64,000 bases of DNA from contig NZ_MKVV01000044.1 in the NCBI RefSeq assembly GCF_001899645.1, positions 62,258-126,257 on the forward strand, in the 5' to 3' direction. This document shows, one piece after another, positions 38,941-46,493 of this stretch. Below the pieces are notes generated by a model. The model ran no database searches. It was given only the letters and a program-made list of their open reading frames with translations, and was not told the DNA's origin. Each line of letters opens with the position of its first letter. Position 1 is the first letter of the stretch. This DNA is from Pseudonocardia sp. 73-21 (lineage in GTDB: Bacteria; Actinomycetota; Actinomycetes; Mycobacteriales; Pseudonocardiaceae). The position numbers and the translations under genes were made by a program.

Positions 38941-41153
38941 CCGTCGACCTCGCCAAGCACAACCCCGACGACGCCTCGGACGACGAGACCGGCGCCGAGC
39001 TGGAGCTGCGCCCGCTCGGCGAGGTCGAGCAGTGGACGCCCACCGTGCAGACCCTCGTCGTGCGCGCCCGCCAGGCCGCCGCCCGCAGCATGGTCACCGT
39101 CGTCGACACACCCGCCGTCGCCCGGTCGCTCGCCGTCACCCGGCAGGCACCCAAGGCGGGCGCCCGGCTCGTCGTGTGGAGCCCCCGCGGCGCCCGGAGA
39201 GCGGTCGGGCTCGCCCGGGACTGGCTGTTCGCCACCCACGCCGCCGCCCACGTCGCCCGCCTCGCCGACGCCGACCACCCGGAGTGGGCGAAGGCGTCGG
39301 GTCAGCTCGACAACACCGTCGCCCGGCTCGCCACCCGCCGCTGGGTGGTCGGTGTCGCCGTCGCCCTGGCCGTGCTCGCCGCGCTCGCGTGGTGGGCGCC
39401 GGGCGCGTTCGCCGGGCTGCTCGGGATCGCCGCGCTCGCAGGCGTGGGCGCGCTCGCCTACCCGGTGTGCCGGACACCCGGCCAGGTGGCGGCGTGCGCT
39501 GCCGTCGCGCTCGGGCTGGGGTGGGTGGCGTGGCACTTCGGGCCTGACCTGGCGGGGCTCGTCCCGCGGCCGCCCGGGTGGGTGTGGATCGTCGCCGGCG
39601 GGCTCGCGGTCGTCGGCCTGGGGTGGCTCGGACGCAAGGAGGACCAGCACCTCGTCGAGCTCCCACAGCTCGCCGTCGACGTCAACGAGGCCAAGCGCCC
39701 CACCGCCGACATGGTCATCGACGCGCTCTGCAGACTCGGCATCAAGGACCTCACCCCCGCCAACCTCGACAAGGTCCGCGAGGAGACACGGGTCATCGCG
39801 CCCGGGGTTGGGCGCTCCCGCCGCGGCTACCACCTCCAGCTCGAGCTGCCGTGGGCTGTCACCGCAGGGTCGGTGATGGAGAAGCGGGAAGGGCTCGCCG
39901 GCGCGCTGAAGCGCGAGCTCGGCACCGTGTGGCCGTCGCAGGGCCCCCGCCACCCCGGACACTTGGTCCTGTTCCTGTCCGACCGGCCCATGTCGACCGC
40001 GCCGCAGGAGCCCTGGCCCATCGCCGAGACCCGCCGCGTCGACATCTTCGAGTCGATCCCCATGTTCACCGACCAGGAAGGGCGCTGGATCACCCTGAAG
40101 ATCGCCTACAAGCGCATCCTCATCGGCGGCGAGTCCGGCAGCGGGAAGTCGTTCTACGTCCGCCAGATCGGCGTCGCGTGCGCCCTGGACCCGCGCGTCC
40201 GCCTGCTCGTGTTCGACGGCAAGGCCAACGGCGACATGGACCCCCTGATGCCGGTCGCTCACGGCTTCTACGTCGGCGCCCAAGCGGAGGAGATGGCCGA
40301 GCAGCTCGTGGCGCTGCAGCGGCTGGAGCGCGAGATGGACCGGCGCGCCCGGTTCCTGCGCACGCTGCCGCGCGAGGAGAACCCGGAGAACAAGGTCACC
40401 TCCGCGCTGGTCGACCGGTACCCGCACCTCGCTCCGTACGAGGTGATCGTCGACGAGCTGCAGGAGTACACCCAGAACGAGGACAAGACGATGGCGAAGG
40501 AGTTCACCCGGATCTTCACGCGGCTCTCGCGCCTCGGCCGGTCCGCGGGGATCTGGCTGCTGATCGCCACCCAGTACCCGGCCGATGGCGTCGTGCCGGT
40601 GGCGATGCGCTCGAACTTCTCGACGAAGTTCTGCCTGCGGGTCGAGGGCCACCAGCAGGTCGAGGTCATCCTCGGCACCGGCTCGTACGCGGCCGGGCTG
40701 AAGTCGAACCTGTTCACGGCGTCGGAGGCCGGGCTGTCCTGGCACAAGGGCGACGGCCAGGACCCGGCGATCGTGCAATCGGTTCGCGGCTTGGACGGGC
40801 CGGCGTGTGACGAGCTGGTCGAGGTGGCCCGGGCGATGCGCGCGACCCGCGGCCTGCTGTCCGGGCAGGCCGCCACCGACGAGGTCGAGGACGCCGAGGT
40901 GGTCATCGACATCGTCGAGGACGTCGAGGCTGCGATGCGGCAGCGCCAGCGGGGGAAGGCCCAGTGGGCCGAGCTGGTCCCGTGGCTCCGTGAGCTGCGG
41001 CCCGGGCAGTACGTCGACCTCGTCGAGGACGAGCTGTCGGCGCGTATTCGAGCGGCTGGCATCGAGCCGCGGCAGGTGAAGGTAGAGGGAGTGAACCGCA
41101 ACGGTGTGCACCTCAGTGACCTGCGGAAACGCGGTGGCGACGACGACGCCTAG
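38937..41153 (+). CDS. FtsK/SpoIIIE (TraB)-type DNA translocase
   Basis: 738 aa. The N-terminal third has membrane helices (VVGVAVALAVLAALAWWAPG, FAGLLGIAALAGVGALAYP and following). The motor domain has Walker A GGESGSGKSFYVRQIG (about residue 397) and Walker B EVIVDELQEY (about 503), plus LLIATQYPADGVVP. This is the size and layout of the translocase that moves double-stranded DNA between mycelial cells in AICEs and Streptomyces conjugative plasmids. The C-terminal ~60 residues (YVDLVEDELSARIRAAGIEP) may bind DNA. No relaxase is seen, as expected for this transfer mode. It could instead serve phage DNA handling. Confidence 0.88.
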   Translation: MTVDLAKHNPDDASDDETGAELELRPLGEVEQWTPTVQTLVVRARQAAARSMVTVVDTPAVARSLAVTRQAPKAGARLVVWSPRGARRAVGLARDWLFATHAAAHVARLADADHPEWAKASGQLDNTVARLATRRWVVGVAVALAVLAALAWWAPGAFAGLLGIAALAGVGALAYPVCRTPGQVAACAAVALGLGWVAWHFGPDLAGLVPRPPGWVWIVAGGLAVVGLGWLGRKEDQHLVELPQLAVDVNEAKRPTADMVIDALCRLGIKDLTPANLDKVREETRVIAPGVGRSRRGYHLQLELPWAVTAGSVMEKREGLAGALKRELGTVWPSQGPRHPGHLVLFLSDRPMSTAPQEPWPIAETRRVDIFESIPMFTDQEGRWITLKIAYKRILIGGESGSGKSFYVRQIGVACALDPRVRLLVFDGKANGDMDPLMPVAHGFYVGAQAEEMAEQLVALQRLEREMDRRARFLRTLPREENPENKVTSALVDRYPHLAPYEVIVDELQEYTQNEDKTMAKEFTRIFTRLSRLGRSAGIWLLIATQYPADGVVPVAMRSNFSTKFCLRVEGHQQVEVILGTGSYAAGLKSNLFTASEAGLSWHKGDGQDPAIVQSVRGLDGPACDELVEVARAMRATRGLLSGQAATDEVEDAEVVIDIVEDVEAAMRQRQRGKAQWAELVPWLRELRPGQYVDLVEDELSARIRAAGIEPRQVKVEGVNRNGVHLSDLRKRGGDDDA

Positions 41154-41156
41154 AGC

Positions 41157-41256
41157 CTCTACCGCCTCTACCTGGTGACGTATCCGCAGGTCAGACCGGT
41201 AGAGGCGTCGGTAGAAGCAGCTCTACCACCTGGCGAGGCTCTACCACGCCTCTACC
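41157..41256. repeat. CTCTACC repeat cluster with nested inverted repeats
   Basis: Within 100 bp the heptamer CTCTACC occurs five times on the plus strand (41157, 41166, 41221, 41239, 41250) and once inverted (GGTAGAG, 41198), with one imperfect copy (GGTAGAA, 41210). GGTAGAGGCGT (41198-41208) and ACGCCTCTACC (41246-41256) are a perfect 11 bp inverted repeat. Inside it lies GGTAGA-AGCAGC-TCTACC (41210-41227). It sits directly before the second recombinase. It could be integrase arm-type sites, a transfer or replication origin, or recombination sites. Confidence 0.75.
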
Positions 41257-41301
41257 CGGGCCCGATGACAGAAACGCACCAGAACTAGGAGACTGAGAAC
41301 G

Positions 41302-42207
41302 TTGGAGCGAGTGGAGCGGATCGCCCGAGAGACGGTGCGCGGGTGGTGGCTGGACGCGCAGGAGTCCGACCACACGAAGACCGCCTACGGGCATGTCGCC
41401 GACCGCTGGTTCGAGTGGTGCGATCGGCGCGGCCTCGACGTGTGGGACGCGCGGCGCCCCGACGTCGACGCGTGGCGGACGCAACTGCGCCGACGGCTGG
41501 CCGTAGGGACGGTCGGGAAGTACCTCGCCGCGCTGTCGAGCTTCTACCGCTACGCCGCGCGCGACGTCGACGAGGCGCCCGTCGAGCACAACCCGGTGGC
41601 GAACGTGCGCCGGCCGAAAGTCGAGAACAAGTCGCACGCCGACGGCCTGACCAACGTCGAGGCTCGCGCCCTGCTCGCCGCGGCGGACGCGGACGGGTTG
41701 CGTTCGGCCGCGCTGGTGCACCTGCTGCTCGGCACCGCGGCGCGGGTGAGCGAAATCGTCAACGCCGCGGTCACGGATCTGGGGTGGGACGAGGAGCGGC
41801 GGGTACTGAAGGTGACCCGCAAGGGTGGCATGGAGGGCGCGGTGCTGATCAGGCCGTCGGTGTGGGCGACGGTGGAGCGGTACCTCGCCGAGCGGCCGGA
41901 GGTACCCAACGGCTGGTTGATCGCGACGACGGGCGGGCGCCGGATGACGCGGCACACCGCCTACTCGGTGGTGGCTCGGCTCGCCCGTGGTGCGATCGCC
42001 CGCGACGTGAAGATCGGCCCGCACGACCTGCGGCACACGGCGATCACGCTGGCGCTCGACGAGGGGATCCCCTTGCACGAGGTTCGGATGTTCGCCGGGC
42101 ACGCTAGCTCCGCGACGACGGAGCGGTACGACCGGCGGGCGCACACCCGTGGGTCGTCGTCGGCGGGTGCGGTGGAATCGGTGCTCTGGGGCGAGGGCCC
42201 GGCGTGA
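41302..42207 (+). CDS. Tyrosine recombinase (second)
   Basis: 301 aa (TTG start, or GTG at 41311). The core-binding domain (DHTKTAYGHVADRWFEWCDR) and catalytic domain carry the Arg in LLGTAARVSEIVNA (~150), HxxR in GPHDLRHTAITLA (~240), the second His in MFAGHASSATTERYDRR (~266) and the Tyr in that motif (~275). It is XerC/D-like in size. It may resolve dimers, act on the adjacent CTCTACC repeats, or be the phage integrase while the first one belongs to the AICE part. Confidence 0.9.
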   Translation: MERVERIARETVRGWWLDAQESDHTKTAYGHVADRWFEWCDRRGLDVWDARRPDVDAWRTQLRRRLAVGTVGKYLAALSSFYRYAARDVDEAPVEHNPVANVRRPKVENKSHADGLTNVEARALLAAADADGLRSAALVHLLLGTAARVSEIVNAAVTDLGWDEERRVLKVTRKGGMEGAVLIRPSVWATVERYLAERPEVPNGWLIATTGGRRMTRHTAYSVVARLARGAIARDVKIGPHDLRHTAITLALDEGIPLHEVRMFAGHASSATTERYDRRAHTRGSSSAGAVESVLWGEGPA

Positions 42208-42710
42208 CGGCGCCGTGGGCGACGGGGAAGCACAAGCCGCGCCGGAAGACGGCCAGCGGCCGCGGCCTCGGCAAGATGGCGGGCCGGGCGAGGCGCGGGG
42301 CCCGGAAGGCGCTGCGGAAGCACCCGATGCTGGGTGTGCTCCTGCAGGTCCTGATGGGCGTCATCGCCGTAGTAGCGCTGGTGCTGGGCCTGGTCCTCGA
42401 GTCGGCCCTCTACTACCTCGTGATCGCGATGGCTGGGCTGGGGACGCTGGCGATCCGGCGGGCCCAGCAGGCGGAGCGGACGCGGCAGGGGCCGGCGCCG
42501 AAGCCGTCGACGGGCAGCCCGCGCACACCCTCGCCGCCGAAGCCGAGCGCGGGCCCGGAGCCGGCCGCTGGCGGGGTGGTGAAGTGCACGGCGACGGGCA
42601 GGCCGGCGACGGAGTGCGACTGCTACTCGCGGCACGTGGCCACCCAGGAGGGCGTGAAGCGGTACGGGCGCCCGCTCGGTACGCCGTTCGGGCGGGCGAA
42701 GGCGAAGTAG
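42204..42710 (+). CDS. Two-span membrane protein with Cys-rich tail
   Basis: 168 aa. A basic N-terminus (GKHKPRRKTASGRGLGKMAG) is followed by two hydrophobic segments (VLLQVLMGVIAVVALVLGLV and LYYLVIAMAGLGTLAI). A Pro-rich linker then leads to a Cys/His end (CTATGRPATECDCYSRH). The GTG overlaps the recombinase stop (GTGA). It ends just before the strong hairpin that closes the plus-strand module. Function unknown. Confidence 0.6.
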   Translation: MTAPWATGKHKPRRKTASGRGLGKMAGRARRGARKALRKHPMLGVLLQVLMGVIAVVALVLGLVLESALYYLVIAMAGLGTLAIRRAQQAERTRQGPAPKPSTGSPRTPSPPKPSAGPEPAAGGVVKCTATGRPATECDCYSRHVATQEGVKRYGRPLGTPFGRAKAK

Positions 42711-42726
42711 CCCGGGCACGACGAAG

Positions 42727-42755
42727 CGCCCCCCGCTCACGAGGAGCGGGGGGCG
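42727..42755. terminator. Strong bidirectional hairpin between the two modules
   Basis: CGCCCCCCGCTC-ACGAG-GAGCGGGGGGCG is a perfect 12 bp GC-rich stem followed by TT. It lies between the last plus-strand gene and the minus-strand phage block, so it can stop transcription from both sides. Confidence 0.85.
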
Positions 42756-42774
42756 TTCGCGTGCCGGGGAGCGT

Positions 42775-43434
42775 TCAGGCGGGCGGCGGGGTGCGGCCGC
42801 AGTCGCTCGCCGCCGCGGCCGCGGGCTGAGCGGGGGGATCGAGCTGGTACTTCGTGCGGACCGCCACCCAGCGATCGAGGTAGGCGCAGGTGTACGCCTG
42901 GGCCGGGGGGAGCCACTCGTCGGGCCCCGAGTCGCCCTTCGCCGCGTTCAGCCGCCCCAGCGTGGCCTGCAGGTTCTCCGGGTCGTTCGCGAACTCCAGC
43001 CGGTGCTGAGCCGTCCAGGAGTAAGCGCCGTGGCGCCAGGCCCACGACAGCGGCACCACGTGGTCGATCTGCACCTCGTTCGCCCGCTCCTTGACGAACT
43101 GGACGACGGTGCCGGAGTAGGGGTCGGCCAGCTGGCCCGAGATCACCACGCAGTCGTGCGTGCCGGGCCGGAACTGCTCGCCGGTCAGGTCGCGCGCCAG
43201 CATGTCGTTGCGGGTGTCGCAACCGTTCTGGTCGACGTCGGCCCAGGCGGGCCCGAACGCGGTCCGTGCGTAGTCCGGTACGACCGCGGGGCCGAGGGGG
43301 ACCGGCTGGAAGGCCACCGCCGGGGTCGTCGTGACCTCCGGGCCACTCATCGGGGCCTGCAGGCCGGTACAGCCCCCCACTACCAGCGCCACGAGGGCCA
43401 CGACGGCGACACGGGGCGGGTGGTGCACGGTCAC
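42775..43434 (-). CDS. HNH endonuclease of DUF1524 type with lipoprotein signal
   Basis: 219 aa. It opens with a lipoprotein signal (VAVVALVALVVGGCTGLQAP, lipobox VGGC). The C-terminal domain has VQIDHVVPLSWAWRHGAYSW, then LEFANDPENLQATLGRLN and NAAKGDSGPDEWLPP, the DxHHxVPL-type HNH core followed by the K-x-x-x-x-P-x-x-WxPP end of DUF1524. A nuclease anchored outside the membrane within the lysis block could act on extracellular or competing phage DNA. GTG start overlaps the holin stop (GTGA). Confidence 0.85.
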   Translation of the reverse strand: MTVHHPPRVAVVALVALVVGGCTGLQAPMSGPEVTTTPAVAFQPVPLGPAVVPDYARTAFGPAWADVDQNGCDTRNDMLARDLTGEQFRPGTHDCVVISGQLADPYSGTVVQFVKERANEVQIDHVVPLSWAWRHGAYSWTAQHRLEFANDPENLQATLGRLNAAKGDSGPDEWLPPAQAYTCAYLDRWVAVRTKYQLDPPAQPAAAAASDCGRTPPPA

Positions 43435-43757
43435 GCGGTCACCCGGTTTCCGTTCGGGATGGCGCCCACACCGAGCGCGGCCGCCGCGGCCAGCACCATC
43501 TGGATGATGTCGGCGGTGTCGATGCCACCCGACAGCGACGACGCCAGCACCACCGCCACCGCGGCGACCGCGGACACGATCAGCTTCGCGTAGTCGAAGC
43601 CGGGAATGTTGGCCGCCGAGTACACGGTGACGACGCCCGCGGCGAGGATGACGACGTTGATCCATGCCGCGGCGTCGAGGGGCCCGGCGACGAGCGCGGG
43701 GACGACCGCGGCGAGCACGGTCATGACGAGCTGGACGATGGACTTGGCGACGCTCAT
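43431..43757 (-). CDS. Phage holin
   Basis: 108 aa with three hydrophobic segments (IVQLVMTVLAAVVPALVAGP, AAWINVVILAAGVVTVYSAA, and ADIIQMVLAAAAALGVGAIP), matching r1t/mycobacteriophage-type holins in size and layout. It lies 33 bp downstream of the endolysin gene and overlaps the HNH gene. It probably opens the membrane at lysis. Confidence 0.8.
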   Translation of the reverse strand: MSVAKSIVQLVMTVLAAVVPALVAGPLDAAAWINVVILAAGVVTVYSAANIPGFDYAKLIVSAVAAVAVVLASSLSGGIDTADIIQMVLAAAAALGVGAIPNGNRVTA

Positions 43758-43790
43758 TCGTGGATCTCCTGACCTGTGAGGGGTGGGGGT

Positions 43791-44648
43791 CTAGCGGCCG
43801 GCGAGGGCGGCGACGAGCTGCGGGAGCAGCACCGCGGCGAGCTTCTGGTAGTCGATCGGCGCGGACGCCTGCGCCCCGACCAGCGCCGTGACCTGCGCAC
43901 GCAGGGCGTCGACCCCGCGGGCGGCGTCGTCGGCGCGGCCCGCCCCGGTGAGCACCCAGCCGAACGCGTCGTCGACGACCTGCGCCTGCCCGGCGGACCG
44001 GCCCGGGAGCCGACCCTTCCCGATGCCGGCTGCGCGCAGCCCGTCGCGGACCTCGAGCAGTGCTGCGCGTTCGTCGGGCTGCATGTCGTCCACCTCCGTC
44101 ACGGCCGGGGCCGTGCTCGTCGAGCCTGCGCCGAGCCGGTCGGCCCAGCGCGCGTACTTGCCCATCGCCTGCTGCTCGTAGGAGTGCGCGGCCGGGGACG
44201 GGTAGCGGGCCGGGTCGGTGACGGTGCCCGCTCCGCCGTTGTAGGCGCGGAACGCCCGCGGGAGGTCCCAGCGGCGCATGTAGCCGGCGAGCAGCCGGAA
44301 CCCGACGGTCGTCGAGCAGCGCGGCAGCCAGCAGCCGCCGAGCGCGTCGGCGGCGTCCTGGTAGCCGACGGCGGTGAGCTGCACCGGCCCGACGCCCTGC
44401 TGTCCGGCGGTGCCTGCGGCGAGGGCGCGCCGGTAGGCCCGGTAGGTCTGCTCGGTGACCTCGGCGCCCTTGACGTAGGCGCCCCCGGTGGGCACGGCGT
44501 CCGACCCCCACACGTTGCGGCCGCCGCCGGACTCCTGCTCGAGCAGTGCTGCGGCGGCGGCGAGGGGGAGCCCGGCCGCGTCGGCGAGCTCGGCGACTTC
44601 GGGGGCGCGGAGCACTCCCCACAGGGCGAGGGTTTCGACGGTGCCCAT
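43791..44648 (-). CDS. Phage endolysin, lysozyme-type muramidase/transglycosylase
   Basis: 285 aa. The N-terminal domain (residues ~15-150) has the transglycosylase/lysozyme core: catalytic Glu in AAALLEQESGGGRNVWGSDA, GQQGVGPVQLTAVGYQDAAD, and FRAYNGGAGTVTDPARYPS with AHSYEQQAMGKYARW. It would cut peptidoglycan glycan strands. The C-terminal ~110 residues are helical and may bind the wall or mediate oligomerisation. ATG at 44648. Confidence 0.82.
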   Translation of the reverse strand: MGTVETLALWGVLRAPEVAELADAAGLPLAAAAALLEQESGGGRNVWGSDAVPTGGAYVKGAEVTEQTYRAYRRALAAGTAGQQGVGPVQLTAVGYQDAADALGGCWLPRCSTTVGFRLLAGYMRRWDLPRAFRAYNGGAGTVTDPARYPSPAAHSYEQQAMGKYARWADRLGAGSTSTAPAVTEVDDMQPDERAALLEVRDGLRAAGIGKGRLPGRSAGQAQVVDDAFGWVLTGAGRADDAARGVDALRAQVTALVGAQASAPIDYQKLAAVLLPQLVAALAGR

Positions 44649-44651
44649 CGG

Positions 44652-44933
44652 TCAGCCTCCTGATCGTCGTCGCTGGCCGGGGATGCGTGGGATGGGGCCG
44701 GTGTGGGCGTCGCGTTCGGCGCGGGCCACCCGCAGCTGCAGGCGCAGCGCCCGCTCGACGGCGGCGAACTCGTCGACGACCTGACGCAGCCGCACGTTCT
44801 CGCGGTGCAGGTGTAGCCACGCCCGCGGGCTCCACGGCGGCACCGCCCGGTATCCGGTGCAGTCGCAGCGGCTGCAGTCGCAGCCGGGCCGGTAGTGCTC
44901 GTGTGCGTCCTCGGGGTGCCCGCAGCGGCACAT
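44652..44933 (-). CDS. Small Cys/His-rich phage protein
   Basis: 93 aa starting MCRCGHPEDAHEHYRPGCDC then SRCDCTGYRAV. This cluster of Cys and His probably binds zinc. The rest is a long coiled helix (HRENVRLRQVVDEFAAVERA). It lies between the collagen-like protein and the endolysin. Similar genes accompany actinophage lysis cassettes; function unknown. Confidence 0.6.
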   Translation of the reverse strand: MCRCGHPEDAHEHYRPGCDCSRCDCTGYRAVPPWSPRAWLHLHRENVRLRQVVDEFAAVERALRLQLRVARAERDAHTGPIPRIPGQRRRSGG

Positions 44934-44944
44934 GGCGCCTCGTC

Positions 44945-45568
44945 TCAGGTCGGGAAGAACATCCGCATGGCCGCCGGGGTGTCCGACGTCGTGCACGTGT
45001 AGGTGGCCGCGTCGTCCGGGGACCCGGCGTCCCGGGTGCACGTCTGCGTGCGGCCGCGGTTGTCGACGAACGTGAACCCCGCCGGTGGCGGACCCGCCGG
45101 ACCTGCCGGGCCCGTCGCCCCCGGCGCCCCATCCGCGCCGTCCTGCCCGTCCTGACCGTCCTGCCCTGCAGGACCGGCCGGGCCCGGCACCGTCGAATCC
45201 GCACCAGTAGGACCCGCAGGACCGGGCACCGTCGAATCCGCGCCCGGAGATCCCGCCGGTCCCACCGCACCCGCCGGTCCCGCGATCTCCGCCGGCGTCA
45301 CCACCGGCACCGCCCCCAACGACCGCACTTGATCCGCCAGCGCCGACGACGACGACAACAGCGACCGGATCGCGTCACCCTGCGCCGACAGCCGCTGATC
45401 CTGCGACTCCCCGCGCTGCAGCTGCGCCGCGAACCCCCATGCCAGCGCCAGCACACCGAGCAGCGTCAACGCCACCAGCGCGATCAGCACCCGATGCCCG
45501 AACCCGTCCCGGGCCCGCACCGCAGGGCGCGGCAGCCTGCGGTGCCGCCGCATGTGGGACGTCTCCAT
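44945..45568 (-). CDS. Membrane-anchored collagen-like protein
   Basis: 207 aa. A basic N-terminus and one membrane helix (VLIALVALTLLGVLALAWGF) are followed by a coiled stretch and then Gly-X-Y repeats (about residues 95-165, e.g. GPAGAVGPAGSPGADSTVPG, GQDGQDGQDGADGAPGATG). The end (FTFVDNRGRTQTCTRDAG) has two Cys that may pair. Probably a phage-encoded surface protein, either on the tail tip or displayed on the lysogen. Its start overlaps the upstream stop (TGATG). Confidence 0.75.
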   Translation of the reverse strand: METSHMRRHRRLPRPAVRARDGFGHRVLIALVALTLLGVLALAWGFAAQLQRGESQDQRLSAQGDAIRSLLSSSSALADQVRSLGAVPVVTPAEIAGPAGAVGPAGSPGADSTVPGPAGPTGADSTVPGPAGPAGQDGQDGQDGADGAPGATGPAGPAGPPPAGFTFVDNRGRTQTCTRDAGSPDDAATYTCTTSDTPAAMRMFFPT

Positions 45569-45786
45569 CAGCCCTCCTCGCCGTCCTGCTGCTCGGTCAG
45601 CGCCCGCAGCTGCTCCCGCAGCTCCGCGATGCGCTCGTCCTGCGCGGTGTCGGTCGCGTTGGCCACGGCGTCAGCCCTTTCCTTCGGCGACACCCGGCGC
45701 AGCGTCACGACGAGCCCGCCCACAGCGGACAGGATCGCCACGATCGCGCCACTGATCGCGGTGACCAGGGCCGCAACATCGCTCAC
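45568..45786 (-). CDS. Small membrane protein with coiled tail
   Basis: 72 aa: one membrane helix (ALVTAISGAIVAILSAVGG) and a charged coiled-coil end (ERIAELREQLRALTEQQDGE). The layout recalls the second small membrane protein often paired with actinophage holins. ATG at 45786 is preceded by GGGGGGAGCAG. Confidence 0.65.
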   Translation of the reverse strand: MSDVAALVTAISGAIVAILSAVGGLVVTLRRVSPKERADAVANATDTAQDERIAELREQLRALTEQQDGEEG

Positions 45787-45812
45787 CCACTGCTCCCCCC
45801 TCGTCGTGCAGC

Positions 45813-46484
45813 TCAGACGTAGATCAGCCAGTTCACGTTGATGCTGGCCTGGCGCACATCGAACGCCGTACCCGAACCCGTCGCGGTGGTGACGCCGCCG
45901 TGGTTGTGATCCGCCACGTTCGTGGTGCCACCGGTGTGGGAGTGGAAGCCGTCAGAGGTGTTGCCGTTCGACGACACTGCGCCAGCCGTGCCGCCGGCGA
46001 CACCGAACGAACCCGAGTTGTGGCCGCCGTGGGTGCCTGCCCCGTCGGTGGAGAACGAGTGGCCGTGGTTGCCGTCACCGTTCAGGCCGTGGGTGTGGGA
46101 CGGCAGGTTCGTGGTGGCGATCGCCTTCGTGTCCGCCCCCGACAGCAACCCCACCGCCTCCCCCGTCGGGGTGCCACGCACCACCCGACCCCGGTAGTCC
46201 GGCACCCCGAACGTCGTCGAACCATCCCCCACCGTGAACAACCCGGCCGCGACAAGCCCCTGGTCCTGCACCCACTGCCACAGCACCGGATAGGCCGCGC
46301 GGGACACCGACTGACCCTGCAGCAGCAGCGTGTCCGGTTTCGCCGACGTCCGGATCGTCGGCTCGATGTCCCCGGTCGGGCGCCGCGACGTGCGCGCCAT
46401 CAGCGTTGTCCGCATGTCCTCGACGACCTTCTTCAGCGTCGCGAGCTCGTCGACGACATCGCCGACCGGACGGTCATCAGCCAC
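45813..46484 (-). CDS. Tail collar / short tail fiber protein
   Basis: 223 aa. N-terminal coiled helix (VVDELATLKKVVEDMRTTLM). The phage tail collar domain is clear: LLLQGQSVSRAAYPVLWQWV, GDGSTTFGVPDYRGRVVRG, NLPSHTHGLNG and the His/Gly-rich metal-binding stretch (NHGHSFSTDGAGTHGGHNSG, HSHTGGTTNVADHNHGG) before FDVRQASINVNWLIYV. A receptor-binding or baseplate protein. Confidence 0.85.
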   Translation of the reverse strand: MADDRPVGDVVDELATLKKVVEDMRTTLMARTSRRPTGDIEPTIRTSAKPDTLLLQGQSVSRAAYPVLWQWVQDQGLVAAGLFTVGDGSTTFGVPDYRGRVVRGTPTGEAVGLLSGADTKAIATTNLPSHTHGLNGDGNHGHSFSTDGAGTHGGHNSGSFGVAGGTAGAVSSNGNTSDGFHSHTGGTTNVADHNHGGVTTATGSGTAFDVRQASINVNWLIYV

Positions 46485-46493
46485 AACTGCTCC

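Noticed and set aside
42775..45270. 831-codon minus-strand frame spanning the lysis genes
   Set aside because: Only its last 219 residues are a real gene (the HNH lipoprotein); the rest is Arg-rich shadow of the holin, endolysin and collagen-like genes.
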